This document shows, piece by piece, positions 49,913 to 62,652 of a stretch of 64,000 nt of DNA. Source of the stretch: Circinella minor (taxonomy: Eukaryota; Mucoromycota; Mucoromycetes; Mucorales; Lichtheimiaceae); contig JAEPRB010000005.1 in assembly GCA_016758965.1 (NCBI GenBank), positions 1 through 64,000 on the forward strand, in the 5' to 3' direction. The notes below the pieces were generated by a model. That model was not told the DNA's origin, did not search any database, and saw only the letters and a list, made by a program, of their open reading frames with translations. Positions within the stretch are counted from its first letter, which is position 1. The number at the start of each line of letters is the position of its first letter. Made by a program: the position numbers and the translations under genes.

Positions 49913-52900
49913 TTAAACCATGATACGAAGACCAGAAGCCTTGGCGCCAATTTGTGCCAATCCACAAATTGTACATAATTTTCCTTCATGTTCGGGCTTA
50001 TAAGATGAGCGGCAGTAAGGACAAGTGGAAGTAGGTGATCCCCGATAGATAGGCTCCAAAGAGATACCACAAACAACAAATGGATTATATTGATCATAAT
50101 TGATTTCGATCTCGTCTCGAAGATTACGTTCACATACAGATTGGATTTGACGTGCCTAAGGAGTAAAAGATGAGGATTATTAGTATACATAGATATATAA
50201 AAAAACACGTATATGAATATACCTTATCTATATGATAGATTAATAATAATAATACTAAAAATATTTATTTTACCTCATCTGCCACAGACTTTGGTGGTGC
50301 CAACTCCAATAATCGACGAGCAAATTGAGATGCTGAATTAAAGTTCTTAAGTTTAAATGCTTGTTTGGTAGCTTGTCGAAGCGCCAATTGTGAGTGGCGA
50401 ACATCTAATTGACAATGGGTAAAATAGGCTGCTAATTCCAATGTGCGCTTGGGATCACCTGCAGCTGCACGACGTTCTTGTTCCAATTGAAGACCCGTGG
50501 TATATTCTCGGCATACATCAATTAATTCATTGACTGTACTTGCTTCTTCATTATTAGTGACGACTGTAAATAAAACTGAATGAAGTAACTGTTTGAACTG
50601 AGCTGCGGCAGCTACCAATTTACCATTGGTAAATAATCGATAAGCTTGCTGTAATTGATTTGATTTCAAATTTTCAAAACTGTAGACAACGACAGGAAGA
50701 CTGGATCGAATATTAGATTCTTCAGGATTACGGCGAATAGGAGCAAATAAGTTTGGATTGGATGCCATAGGTGAAATACTGATACGAGAAGCTTGGTAAA
50801 TGGATAGGAAATGTTGCTTAAGTGGTTCAAAGTTAACAATACCAACTTGTCGATTTAAGGCTTGCATAGCACTTTCAAATGAACCTGCCGCAATATGGTC
50901 TGCAGCCAAGGGTGAATTTTGACTCCAAATGATGCATTCATTTGTACCGGCTGTCGGTGCGACGAATTCAGCTGTAGCTTGTGCAGCTGCTTGACTGATT
51001 TCGGCGTCCAAATCCGCTTTAATATCATCATCTAAATCCCATCCCCCACCTTCATCACCTTCATCAATTTGTCCAGGTTCAGGCGTACCAATCAAATCAT
51101 CTTCAGCAGGTGCCTTGCTAGATAATCCTGGAATTCCCAGATCATCATCATCATCCATACCCCAATCACCTGCATCTTCATCTACATTCTCATCATATGT
51201 AAATGCGGGTGCACTAGTAACTGCATTATTTGTGGAATCAGAAGAGGGAGCTTCTTTAGCAAATGCACCTTCAAAGAAACTCTTGGAAACAGTCAAAAGT
51301 GGCCAGTTGACATCTTCAAGTTGCACCACAGGTTTGGGAATTGAAGGTAATTCACATGTGTTTGATGGGAGTTGAATTTCACTTGATTCTTTTCCAGACT
51401 GAGCTAAAATGGAATCTGCTATTTCTGTAAAACCATGCGATTTTGCTGTCAAATATGCCAATGGTCCTATGTATCATAAAATTAGTTTTTCTTTTTAGTC
51501 TTGTGAAAAGAAAAAAAAGAATATATATAAAAATTTATTTATTTTACCTTGACCTATTTGTTCAAGTAATCGTACACGTTCTTCAACATCACCAAGATAT
51601 AATGCATTTTGAAAACTTGAAATAGGATCATTACGAAGTTCTGAAATTTTGAGCATTTGTTTAAGGTTATTTTCATTACCCGTTACCAAGTACATGAATG
51701 AAAGTTTATCATAACTCTTAGTTCGTTGATACGCCATTTCCACAATCTGTTGTTTTTTAAAGTTTTTTTTTTTTTGTTTACAAAATAATTATCATGAGTT
51801 AATCTGCATGCTGTAAAATAATGTTTTGTTTGTTTGTTTATATCTGTATTTTTAAATTTCTTGATTTACCTTAAAGTTACCTTGACGCAATGCTTCTGCG
51901 CCAAGTTTACTCCAACAATCAGATTGATCAATTGTTTTTGCAGTTTCTATTGCAATATCTAAATTGCCACATTCCAAAGCAAGTTCAAATCGGGTCCGAG
52001 GATCACGAACAAAATGCAATGCAATCTAGAATGAATGTAAAAAAAAATTAATACTTTATATACATATACATAAATAAATAGGAGAGAAAACTTAAAAAAA
52101 AATATAAAGAGACACGATGTTGAATGCATATTAATTTTACCTCGGGATAACCTTTCTTTTGTAAATAAGCAATAATAGATTGACCCACTAAATTGGAGTT
52201 ACGAATAATATGCAACACTTCTTCATATTGTCTTTTTACCAATGCCAATTTAAATCGATATTCAGTTGGATCAATCTTGATGGTACGTGGCATGGCTTCA
52301 CGATCTAACACATGAAGTGTTTTACCCTTAACACGTGTCAAATAGACGGGTTGATCAAGTGTTCGAATAATACCATTATCCCTATATACATATAATATGT
52401 AGGCTATTAGATTTCCAAATTTCCTATTATAGTCAAAGTTCTCCCCCGCATTAATTATAATTTACCCTTGTGGGAGAGCATATTTAATATGGTTTAATGT
52501 ACAATAGATGAACACACCACTGTCATCCCAAGTACCACTTTTGATACGAATTGTTTCGTGGACTTGACATACTTGTTTCAAATTCTTGGTAGCAATTGTA
52601 ATGGCTATGATACAAAAATTAAATAAGGTTTAATTTCAAATCGTGAATTTGGTCTTACGTAGAAGAGAAATAAATAAACTTACAATGTTTACTAAGCAAC
52701 GCGACCAAAGACATATCAGCATTCCATACAATGTATTTAACTAATGTAGCAGAAAGTTCAGCTGAGACACGTCTTTGTTGAATATCATAAAGAATAACTG
52801 ATGAAGGTGTTGACATTAAAAGACCTCCTGTACCAGCATAAAAGATCTCATTCACTTGACCGGGCGTTTTAAAAGATTTGGTTGGATTGTTGGAAAGATC

Positions 52901-54752
52901 TCGAATTTGAACCTGTTGTCCAAGTTTGTCAAAAACAGCAAAACGATTACGCGCTATAAATAAGGCAGCTTGACCTTCACCACGCTTGGATTCATCTGAA
53001 GGTTCCTTAAGACTTCCAGAGAGATTTTTGGGTAAATGGTACAATTCATAGATACCGCCTTCATGGGGCTATTTATATACACATATATATAATATTGATT
53101 AGTTTAAATGAATTCCCTTTTTTTTTAGCTCTATTTTTTGTAAGTACAATCCAATAAAATATTAAAAAAAGCTACCGAGGTAACAAGAACAGCACGTTCT
53201 GCTGGGTTATAAGACAAAGTACGCGGAACAACATAAGGTGAATCCAATTTACGAATACTGAGAACTTCTTGATCAGCACCACTATTCAGATCATGAATAT
53301 GGATAATTTTATCCTTGATATAAAATACTTGGTTTTGATGAATTTGATAAGCCGGACGTTCACGTTCAAGTTTGAATACAATCAAACCACTATCATGACC
53401 TGTATAATAATAAATAATATGTGTAAATATATATATATATAGTCAATTATAATCAATTAAGTTTAAAAAGATTACCAGCTGCAAAAAGATTAAGTTCAGG
53501 ATGAGCAGTAAGAACCCAGAAACGATCATGATCTCTTCGGAAAGTTGCCAATGAGGTACGTTTAGTCATATCCCATACACGAATAGATTTATCTTCACCA
53601 TCAGATAAAATAAGTTCTTGGCGTGGATGGAAAATAGCACTAGATACATTGTTATAATGACCACGGCAACTATCCACTTCCCAAGCCTTAGTTTCTAATG
53701 ATATAAACGATCATTAACATCCATTCCTCTTTTTTTCCCCACCAATCTGTATAATCCACCATGATTATCATGATTGTCATTGCTATTATAAACCATACCA
53801 CTCATACGCCAAAGTTTTACTTGACGATCATCACCAGCCGAAACGACCAAAGGCAATGTTGGATGGAAAGAAACCCAATTCACACCATGATCATGTCCTT
53901 CAAGCACGTACTTTACCATGACATCAGTCGATCCAAACACATCAGTTTGACTTTGACGATTAAAAGAATCTTCAAAACTCATAGGAGTAGGTGCTTGATT
54001 CTTTTTACGTAAGCCAGAAATATCCCAAACACGTACTGTTTGATCCATTGAAGCCGAAACCACAAGGTCATTCTTAGGATGAAATTGAGCACACATGACA
54101 TAATGATTATGGCCTGTCAAGATAGCAATACAGCTTCTCGACTGCCAGTTCCAAATACGAATAGTTTGATCATCTGATGCAGATATAACCCAAGGATGTT
54201 CAGGATGAAAAAACACTGTTCGAACATAGTCCAAATGACCATTTAAAGTAAATAAGCAACGTCGTGTTTTATAATTCCATACTTTGATTTTGTAATCGTC
54301 ACCACCAGAAACAAAAAGAGGTTGTGTTGGATGAAATGAAATGCCACGGACAGGACCTTTTACAAAATAAATAAAAAACCATAAGTTGACCAAATGAACA
54401 AGTAGCGCGTGTGTGTTAGTATTACTTACCGTCATGTTCATCGAATCGCTCGAGTAAGGTTCCCATGCGATAATCCCATAGTTGAATACATCCATTATGT
54501 AATGAAGCTAGGATCCAAGGTCGCTTCGCGTGAAAGGAAATACCTTTGACGCGGTTACTTTTTGATTCAAACTATATAAGTTATATAAATAATAATATCG
54601 TGTTGATTTTGAAGTAAGTTTTCGTTAGTCATATATAAATATATATTAAACACCTCTTCCCCCTTCCCCTTTTTATTCACCTGACCAATACCATATTTTG
54701 ATAGTATAAAGTTCATAATAAAATAGCTAATTACCTTTGTTAACATCTGCAT
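49913..54752 (-). CDS. COPA: Coatomer subunit alpha (COPI coat), 12 exons
   Basis: Alpha-COP is the large outer-coat subunit of COPI vesicles for Golgi-to-ER retrieval and binds dilysine cargo signals. Exons: 54752-54735, 54571-54430, 54356-53799, 53694-53476, 53399-53176, 53068-52684, 52604-52466, 52381-52141, 52025-51870, 51746-51548, 51466-50274 and 50155-49913; all phases close to 1238 residues. The N terminus holds six to seven WD40 repeats (e.g. [44 protein letters not shown]). A second propeller and helical solenoid follow, then an acidic linker ([15 protein letters not shown]) and the C-terminal domain ending [20 protein letters not shown] and GLRIMV, which carries the zinc-type Cys. 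A retained intron at 53695-53798 would insert a Gly/Asn/His-rich stretch and then stop; splicing restores the conserved [16 protein letters not shown]. Confidence 0.96.
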
Positions 54753-55814
54753 GGTAAATGAGTATGCATTAACTTTTTTTTACAGATGAGAGAGGAAACA
54801 AAAAAAAAGAAAAGAAAAAGTATCTTTGTGTATGCCAACACACAACACCACACACATCACACACTTTACATAGTAAAAAAAAAAAAAAACTGCTATACTA
54901 TAATTCAAAGAGCGCAACCTTTTCGTGCATTGTAGTAGACCAGCTACGTGTTCAAATCATCATGCTTGACTTTTAATTATTGTGCTTGTCAAAAAAAAAA
55001 ATCAAATCAAAATATTCCCGTAATTTTTTAATTCTATTTTATAATAGAAGTTATTTGTTATTGTTTTGTTACATCTTAGCTTTGTTTTATGTCCATTTTA
55101 TATAACAATAGTAATAATAAATGGAGAGAAAAAAATTATACATCATATACAAGAGGGGGGAAGAGGTTGGTTACATTGAGTAAAAGGGAAGAAAAAAAAT
55201 ATAATTATTTTCCAATTGTCAGCCTGGTGAGAATAAGTTATAAGAAAAAAAAAGTGTAATAATATATATGTAAAAATAAAGATAAAAAGAGAGAGAGAGG
55301 GAGAGAGAAAGAGCCATACCAAAATGAAAGAAAGTTTGATTTTTAGGGTGCTTGCACATACATATAATAAATAAGAATAAGAAAAAATTAATGCCACACA
55401 GTCTAAATTGACTATAGTATTGAAAAACTTTTGATAAAGTAAAAAAAAAAAAGCGAGGGAAAAATACAATAAAATGTATATGTATCAAAGATTAATAGAT
55501 ATATAATAAACTAATAAACGATCTACGTTATCTGTTTATATAATATATATCTACTATGAATAAGTATATATAAATATATATAGAAAGGGAGAGAAGGAGA
55601 GTATGGTTATTGTTACTTGTATTTTTTTTTCTTTTAAAAAAGAATATATGAATTATGAATAGAGAGCACATTATAATTTATGTTATAAAACTTTGATATT
55701 ATTATTTGTTGATTCATGATAATAATGATCATTTTTAATGATCATTAGTTTTTTTTTTTTTTTCTTTTGTTGCTAGGTCGTCGAAAATATTTATAACAGA
55801 CCCATTTATTACTA
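54753..55814. other. Intergenic region upstream of COPA
   Basis: About 1.1 kb. COPA promoter side is A/G-rich with CACACACC-like repeats (54835-54865); further right are GAGAGAGG tracts (55285-55310) and T runs (55748-55763). Frames at 55143-55488 are T-rich and not coding-like. Confidence 0.55.
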
Positions 55815-56014
55815 TTAGTCCTTGAGTAATGGACAAGTTTTTGGTGCATGACCAAATTTGCCACACCATTTACTGATAACAATAATAATGATAATGAATA
55901 ATTGTTAATGTTAAATTTTTTGACAGAAAATATTTAATATTAAAAATGAGATTAGTAGGGTATTATAACATACCATTGACCACCTCTTAAATCCAATGGT
56001 GCAATATATGGCAT
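55815..56014 (-). CDS. Zinc-knuckle microprotein (32 residues), 2 exons
   Basis: An ATG at 56014 opens a 41-nt exon (56014-55974). Its GT donor joins, across a 101-nt AT-rich intron with a TTATCAG acceptor, a second exon (55872-55815) ending TAA. The spliced frame gives 32 residues. Residues 14-27 read CKWCGKFGHAPKTC, an exact C-X2-C-X4-H-X4-C zinc knuckle (Cys14, Cys17, His22, Cys27), the single-strand nucleic-acid-binding motif of retroviral nucleocapsid and many cellular RNA-binding proteins. Neither exon shows the motif alone: the first Cys codon is made by the splice junction. A TATA-like TATATAAAGG lies about 85 bp upstream of the ATG on the minus strand. I do not recognise the protein; it could also be the end of a longer, unseen gene. 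Confidence 0.5.
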
Positions 56015-57775
56015 ATTGTTTAAGAGTAAGAAAAGAAAAATTAATTAGAATGAAAGGTTAAAAAAAAGGAAACTTTGATTTGTATGTTCCTTTATATATA
56101 TTCCAGACAGAAAAAAAAGTCTTTAAAGATATTTAAAGACCTTTTTTTATTTATTTATTTATTCATTTTTATTGGAGAACTCACAATATATACACAGACG
56201 CAGGCAAAAGTATTGAAATAACATTAAACAACAACAAGCAGCAACTAATCGTCCTTCAATATCAGGGGTGGGGACGGAAAGAGAAAGAGAGAGATAAAGT
56301 AAGGGGTGGTGTCTTTTACTTTTTTGTTGGGGGATAATTGAAAGAAGCTTTAGGGCGAAGATTTTCTTTTAAAGATCTGCTAAAACAAAAAGTCTGTCAA
56401 TCGTTATCTCAACTAAAATATTTGTCACGGGAATGGAAGATTGCATATCAATTATATCTTATTATTTCTAAACCATATTTACCTCCCCCAAGGAATAATA
56501 ATAAAAGAAGGTACACAGACTGTATTTTAGAATATATACTTTCAACAACATCAACATTTAACCCGGCAGTCTGGACCATATCCTTGTTTTTTTTTTACTG
56601 ATTTTACAGTTTTAATATGCAAAATTTTCCTCTCTTTTTATTATCATTTCTGTTGTAATTGATAACTTATCTTTAATATATATAAGTATATGTTTAGTAA
56701 TGGTTAATAAAATAATATAATTAATTAACTATAAACGATCAAGAAAAAAGAAAACTGTTGTTGTTCTCAAATCTTTTTTTTTGTCATCCGTGACAGTTCC
56801 GCCACAATCTGAATGGTTTTTCTTTAATTTTATCATTACTACGTACAGAATCATAATGAATTAAAAAATGATAATGTTGAATGTAAGTGCATATTTGCTT
56901 GTGCAGCATTTATTTTTTATTATAAAGAGAAAAAAAGGCTATTTATTTACTTCCTTTTTTTTTCGCCATAAAAAATCTTCCAGGTCCCATTACTTTTATT
57001 TATGATTTTATTGACTACCTCACTAAACGCTACTCCTTTGTGTATGTGTGTGTGCTCCCTTACTTTTTTTTTCTCACTCTCATATACTTAATAAGTCTTT
57101 CCTTTTCCCTTCCCTTCCCTCCCCCCAACGCCAGTACTACAAATAATAATAATAATAATAATAATAATGCGTGCACGTTGTAAAAATTTATACTATAATG
57201 TGGAAGTATTAAGCATGATTCTTTTTTTCTTTAATTTTTTTTTTAGTTTGAAATAAGAAAAAGCTATTATATTATACTACTATTAACTTCATTCTTAAAT
57301 ATAAAAGAAAAGAAAACCAATTATTGAAAATTAACATAACAATAAAAATCTTTAAAATTTTGTGTCAAAAAAAGAAAGCCATCAGATGGCTACACAAAAA
57401 GAAAAAAAATCCTTTTTTTGTCAAGACATGATGGAGAGAAAGAAATATGCTCCGGTCCCTCTTCCTCCCCCCTTCCGATTTTTTTTATTCTTCCTTCTTC
57501 CGTTCCGAAAACCTGATACAGATTATTTTTTTGTATATCCTGATAATAGTAAACAAAACAAAAGAGAGAGAGAGAAAGAAGAAAATAGATAAGCCGGCGG
57601 CGACAATGGCGCTCTATATATAGCTTAACACTTTCACATATAAAACTTTGTTTCTAAAAAGTAAATAGCAACACACAGATACCAGACTCGCGAACAGGGT
57701 ACGTGTACACGCGCATAACCCAGTATTTTTAAAACGATATGTTTCCATGTAAATTTATACATAAAAAACATATAT

Positions 57776-57826
<51 letters not shown>

Positions 57827-58052
57827 TATATATATATATATATGTATATACACTACATAAATGTGACGCTCACTAGATGTTCGCGTAATCATTAACAACA
57901 AGAAATTGAATTTTATCATAATATGTATAGACTAAAAAAAACTAAATATACACACACACATGTTTATATAGCATTGGTTTTAGATGCTCAAAGAAAAACA
58001 AAGATGGGGAGATATACAAATCCGGGAGTTCTGTGGAAGGGAGGGGGGACAT
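56015..58052. other. Intergenic region with microsatellites
   Basis: About 2 kb. Contains AAT repeats (about 57140-57168), a 24-unit CA repeat (57777-57824) followed by AT repeats, and GAGA/AGAG tracts. Frames at 56338-56601 and 57362-57592 have no recognisable domain. No gene is supported. Confidence 0.55.
57777..57824. repeat. (CA)24 microsatellite followed by (AT)n
   Basis: Twenty-four uninterrupted CA units, then AAATATAT. Likely polymorphic; lies in the 3' flank of the F-box-like gene. Confidence 0.95.
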
Positions 58053-59129
58053 TCAAGTATATCCAAGTGGAGGTTGAGAAGGGGTATGATGCAAAGATGA
58101 TGCTGCTGTTGTTGTTGGTGGTGATGATGATGCTGGTAATGTTGAATGAGAGGCAATTGTTGTTGTTGCCATGGTATACGTATTAGTACTAGTGTTACTA
58201 TTGTTGTTGCTAGGATTATCTTGACGACGACATTTACTTTCCCTTAGTGATGATGATGTTGATGACGATGCACCATTATTATTCATACTATTATTGATTG
58301 TGGTACTTGATCCACCATCCTCTTCTTCTTCACGCGATCGTTTATTATTACCCAGTTGGCGATGACGATAAAAATCATGGCCACCGGATAAAAAAGAAGT
58401 AACAAAATAAATCTGATGAATAGGGTTGTTCTCGTGCGTATCAACTGATACTGTTGGTGATTGGTCTGTGCATTCAACATAAAGTTCTGCAAGTTGTTCA
58501 AAAGGAGGATCATCTAATCTCAAAGTTTCCAGATACCGACGTAAATTTTTCAAGGTGGTACTGTTATTGTTATTGTCCCTGCCGATATTGCTAATACTGT
58601 ATCTACTGTTATTTTCTATTGCTGATATCCTATTATTATAATCATCAGTTTGTTGATGAATCCACAAAGTGTTCTCATATTCAGAGTGATTGATAGCGTA
58701 TTGTCGGAAAGTGATGGGAATTTTGTTCTCGTGTTGAAGCACTGCCAGATTCCCCGCAAAAATGGACAGGTGGCGTGCGAGGTCGGTCAACGTTTGTTCC
58801 GAAGCCTTTACATGGATCCGATCGACCGAGTGTGCAAAATGATCAAAAACCCAAAGAAAACCTGCCCATGTCAAAGGCAAATTTACAAGTTTTATTTCTC
58901 GAAGTGCATAACTACGTGGAATTTTAGGTACATTATGTCGGATAAACCCATCTGTAATAGTCATATCATTGGGTGGAAAAAATAAGTTGGTTGTCCATAC
59001 TTCCGGATATCTGTGCAAAAAATCTTCCAAGTTGGCATCTGCACTTTGAAGCGTGACTAAATCACCTAATCGAAGATAGTTGCTAATCCTTATTAATATA
59101 TTATTTGGTAAGCGAGTTAACTGGGACAT
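58053..59129 (-). CDS. F-box-like protein with low-complexity C terminus
   Basis: A 358-residue single-exon frame from ATG 59129. Residues 3-50 (LTRLPNNILIRISNYLRLGD, then LVTLQSADANLEDFLHRYPEVW) match the F-box fold: Leu-Pro at the start, Ile-hydrophobic-I-x-x-Leu, and a final Trp. F-box proteins link substrates to Skp1-Cullin ubiquitin ligases. The middle third is a globular region (YALREIKLVNLPLTWAGFLW) without an obvious repeat family, so the substrate is unknown. The last 110 residues are Asn/Ser/Thr-rich with RSREEEEDGG and KCRRQDN basic patches. Just upstream are purine-rich GAGAGAGA tracts. The gene is convergent neither with COPA nor with the next gene, and it diverges from 59886. 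Confidence 0.75.
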   Translation of the reverse strand: MSQLTRLPNNILIRISNYLRLGDLVTLQSADANLEDFLHRYPEVWTTNLFFPPNDMTITDGFIRHNVPKIPRSYALREIKLVNLPLTWAGFLWVFDHFAHSVDRIHVKASEQTLTDLARHLSIFAGNLAVLQHENKIPITFRQYAINHSEYENTLWIHQQTDDYNNRISAIENNSRYSISNIGRDNNNNSTTLKNLRRYLETLRLDDPPFEQLAELYVECTDQSPTVSVDTHENNPIHQIYFVTSFLSGGHDFYRHRQLGNNKRSREEEEDGGSSTTINNSMNNNGASSSTSSSLRESKCRRQDNPSNNNSNTSTNTYTMATTTIASHSTLPASSSPPTTTAASSLHHTPSQPPLGYT

Positions 59130-59885
59130 TCACAATAGTAACAAAAAAAAAAAGAAACAAAATATAAAAAGAAGAGAGGAAAAGATAATAAAGTAAAGAT
59201 TGAAAGAAAAATAGAAAGGAAGAGAGAGAGAGAGAGAAAGAAAAAAAAAAGTTAAAAAGGGTAAAAAGAGAGAGGCTGTTTTCAACAAAGTTCTTGTTTG
59301 TAACACCTATTACCTAAAGATGGACAAAGCATTTTTGAGTGGGTTCCCCGATAATTATTCAAAATTGCTATTGTGACAACAAATCACACATTTTATTTTA
59401 TTTTATCACACAAGTCTAAAAAAAAAAAAATTCAACTTCAACAATATGAAAAAAAAACCCTTATTTTATAACCACTGTATAACTCATTCAAATCCCTTAT
59501 CATTTTGCTGCCCTCGAACAATGTGCTCCTACTCAACCCAATAATAAGTTCACCCATGAAAAACATGATAATTGATTCGTTTAATTATTCCTCCTTTTGA
59601 ATCATCTAATCCAACCATCCATGCAAAAATTAAACCATCGATTTCAGCCAATCATTTTACCAGCATTGATTATTAGTATTTTATTTTTTCAATCTACATA
59701 TAAAATCGCTTATTTTATTTTTTTTTGCTTGTCATTTTTTTAACTTCTCTTTTTTTCCCCATTTCACCTCTTCCTAAAAGATTTACGCTAATATTTAAAC
59801 AAACACATACAAATCTCTCTTACATTACAAAGTATCTTCTTCCTCCCCATCTATTTCTTTATATATATCTAACATTTTAATAATA
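59130..59885. promoter_or_regulatory. Divergent promoter region between F-box-like and ATP-grasp-like genes
   Basis: 755 bp between two divergent starts. The left end is purine-rich (GAGAGAGAGAGAGAAAG near 59225); the right end is pyrimidine-rich (59740-59850) before the ATG at 59886. No specific regulatory site is claimed. Confidence 0.5.
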
Positions 59886-62183
59886 ATGAGTGGATATCCA
59901 ATTATTACTCCAAGTTCTCCTCCAAAAGAACGAACTGATTTATTTAGTTGTAAAAAAACTGCTGCTACACAAACAAGTACCCCTCCACCTCAAGCACAAG
60001 GAATATCCCCTCCGAGAACCCCTCCACTTACTGCATCGGTAGATAAAGAAGACATAGTGGATGATGATCAGAAGAAGGATTCAAAACAACAACATCCTAA
60101 AACCAAAGCTCGTTTAGTTGGTATGGGGGAATTTGAACCAGAACAGCATTTTTACCCAAGAGTCCTTAATGCACAAATTCATCCATTGGTACAATCTTTC
60201 TTCACATTGGGAAATGAACGAATCATTGCAAGATATACTCATTTGAATCCACGTGTAAAAGCTGAAACATTACGCGAAATTCTTTCTTATAAACCAAAAT
60301 ATTTTCAATGGGCAGGTTCGTCTTATTTTTTTATAGAAATATTGTATTAGCGTAAATTGAGTTAGAGGTTGTGGAAAAGATAAAAAGAATACATATTAAA
60401 AAGAAAACTCTCGTTTATTATATATACTATAGGCTCTGATCTGTTCAATGTAACCACTGCCTCTGGTAAACGTCAAATGATTGTTATTGAAACTAATTCT
60501 TGTCCTAGTGGACAAAAATCCATGCCCATTTTATCAGAAACAGATGAACATAATGAAAACGGTGGTTACCGTACTGTGATTGAATCCGCATTCAAAGAAC
60601 AACTTTCTAAGGCAGACCCCAAATTAGGTGAATTGGCTGTAATTTATGACAAGAATGAAATGGAATCCAGTGGTTATGCAGCAGTATTAGCAGATGTGGC
60701 ACAAGAAGATGTTTGGTTGGTTGAATGGTATGACAATGATTCAGAACCAAACGTCAAATGGCAAGAAGGTGTGTTGCACGTGCGAGACCAAGAAAATGGC
60801 AAGTTTCAATTTTATTTTTTATTTTATCCTTTTTTTATTTTATTTGTTGTTTTATTTATTACATATTTCATGCATATTATCATTGAAACAACGAAAAAAA
60901 AAATATCTCACATATATAAACTAAAATTACCATATTTATATAAATATACAGTCTGGCATCCTATTCGTGCATGTTTCCGGTATGTGACTCAAAAGCCATG
61001 GAATCGTATGCCATTAAATAGTAAAACTATCGTGATGAATCAAATCATTTCATGCCTTGCCGGAGGACGAAATAAAATGATGGCTTCAAGAGCATATGAC
61101 TTTTATAATCATTCCGAGTTGGTTGACACTGGTTTGTCAGTACGATCGCCAGAGACGATAAATAATGTGACCCGTGGTGAAATACCATTATACATTAATG
61201 CAATGGGTAACCATGCTGTACTTAAGGTACCTTATAGTAATGCAGGTCAAGGAGTCTATACTATTACCAATAATGATGAATTGAAGCATTTTCTGGCCGA
61301 AGATCATCATTACGATAAGGTTTGTTATTAATTTCTACTTCTTTTTTTTTCTAATAGGCTCGGAAATATATCCTAAAGAATACTTTTGTTTACTAACAAT
61401 GATAATTAAATAAAACATAGTTTATCGTCCAATCTTTAGTTGGGAATGCATCATGGTCAAGTGTAACAAGAGCTGGAAAATTTTATCATGTTGGAACGGT
61501 AAATAATAATTTAATACACGTTTCCTACTATTATGAAAAAAGTTTGACTCTAACCATTAATTCTGTTTGTATTGATAGATTCCCAATAAGAAAAATTGCG
61601 ATACGTTTGTGAGTGACTTGCGGATGATGGTTACAGGTAAAAAGGATGATGGCATAACAAAATTGTAAAATAAGAAAAAATATCCTCATCTATAATTATG
61701 GATTATGGATTATGGTAGGAAATGAACAAGGGTTCCGACCCATTTGTATTTATGGACGTAAGGCACGAAGACCATTGACAGCCAAGCTTGACCCACATGG
61801 TAAAACAAATAATTCTTTTCTTCTGTTTGTGTAATTTGAAAATGAAGAAATGATTGACTAAGCAGATTATTTTAGACAACACGTGGGAAATGCTTGGGAC
61901 AAACTTGTCGATCAAACTACCTAATGGTTCATGGACCACTGATTCCTCACGATTGATTCTCATGGATCGCCGAGATTTTAATCAATTGGGCATTGGAGTT
62001 GATGATCTTATTGATGCATATATTCAAACTGTACTGGCAGTGATTGCCATTGATAAAATGTCTGAACGGTTAATGGCCAATGGACATTTTGACTATCAAT
62101 TATTCCGAAGTTTGAACCCTGATGATGCATTGCTCCGAGAAATTCAGCAAGCAAATCCGGACGATTTTTTTGATAGCCAATAA
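59886..62183 (+). CDS. Unrecognised conserved-looking protein with ATP-grasp-like motif, 7 exons
   Basis: Exons: 59886-60315, 60433-60798, 60952-61319, 61421-61498, 61579-61636, 61719-61799 and 61876-62183 (TAA), 562 residues; all phases close. The N-terminal 70 residues are disordered (Thr/Pro/Ser-rich). The globular part contains EPEQHFYPRVLNAQIHPLVQ, MIVIETNSCPSGQKSMP, VWHPIRACFRYVTQKPWNRM, HAVLKVPYSNAGQGVYTI, VGNASWSSVTRAGKFYHVG and GFRPICIYGRKARRPL. The LKVPYSNAGQGVY segment resembles the Lys plus glycine-rich loop of ATP-grasp enzymes, and IETNSCPSG a late ligand-binding strand. That is an inference, and I cannot name the family. The third intron boundary uses GC (GGCAAGT) instead of GT; the intron (60799-60951) is 153 nt, a multiple of three, without a stop. 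Confidence 0.75.
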
Positions 62184-62606
62184 TTGAATAGAATAACTAC
62201 CACGTATCACTTTTTTTTTGCAATGCATAACCTTATATATCTATATAACAACCAAATACTCCTTTCTTTATCTTCCTATTCGTTGGTTTTTTATTTCCTC
62301 TTTTGTACAAGCACAGTTACTTCTACAACACCATTACAGCTTATAGGACACTCACAACAACGCTTTTTATTTTATTTTATCTTTCATTTTGTTTCCTTTT
62401 ACGATCGAACGAGCTTTGAAACATATAAGACAGGGAACTTTATATACTACCAACTCTTGGGGAAATGGATTAGATACTCTTATTATTATATGCGCTGGGA
62501 AAACGGGTATAATTATATGGGTTGCAACTGCTATTATTATTTCTACTACGTTCGTCTGAATCGATTATAACACCATATCTTATACCCAACAATCAATAAA
62601 TAACGA

Positions 62607-62652
<46 letters not shown>

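Noticed and set aside
53695..53798. Extension of COPA exon 3 through the next intron
   Set aside because: It adds an Asn/His-rich stretch and then stops. Using the GT-AG pair instead joins RMS to [16 protein letters not shown], the conserved alpha-COP sequence.
55143..55488. Overlapping T-rich frames upstream of COPA on the minus strand
   Set aside because: Low-complexity Phe/Leu/Ser strings from purine-rich plus-strand sequence; no motif.
57777..57850. Possible functional repeat array at the CA/AT tract
   Set aside because: Simple dinucleotide microsatellite without spacers; not a CRISPR or satellite array.
58650..58985. Plus-strand frame inside the F-box-like gene
   Set aside because: Shadow of the minus-strand coding sequence, which has the recognisable F-box.
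62184..62570. 128-codon frame directly after the ATP-grasp-like stop
   Set aside because: Tyr/Phe-rich translation of T-rich 3' UTR; no domain and no separate start context.
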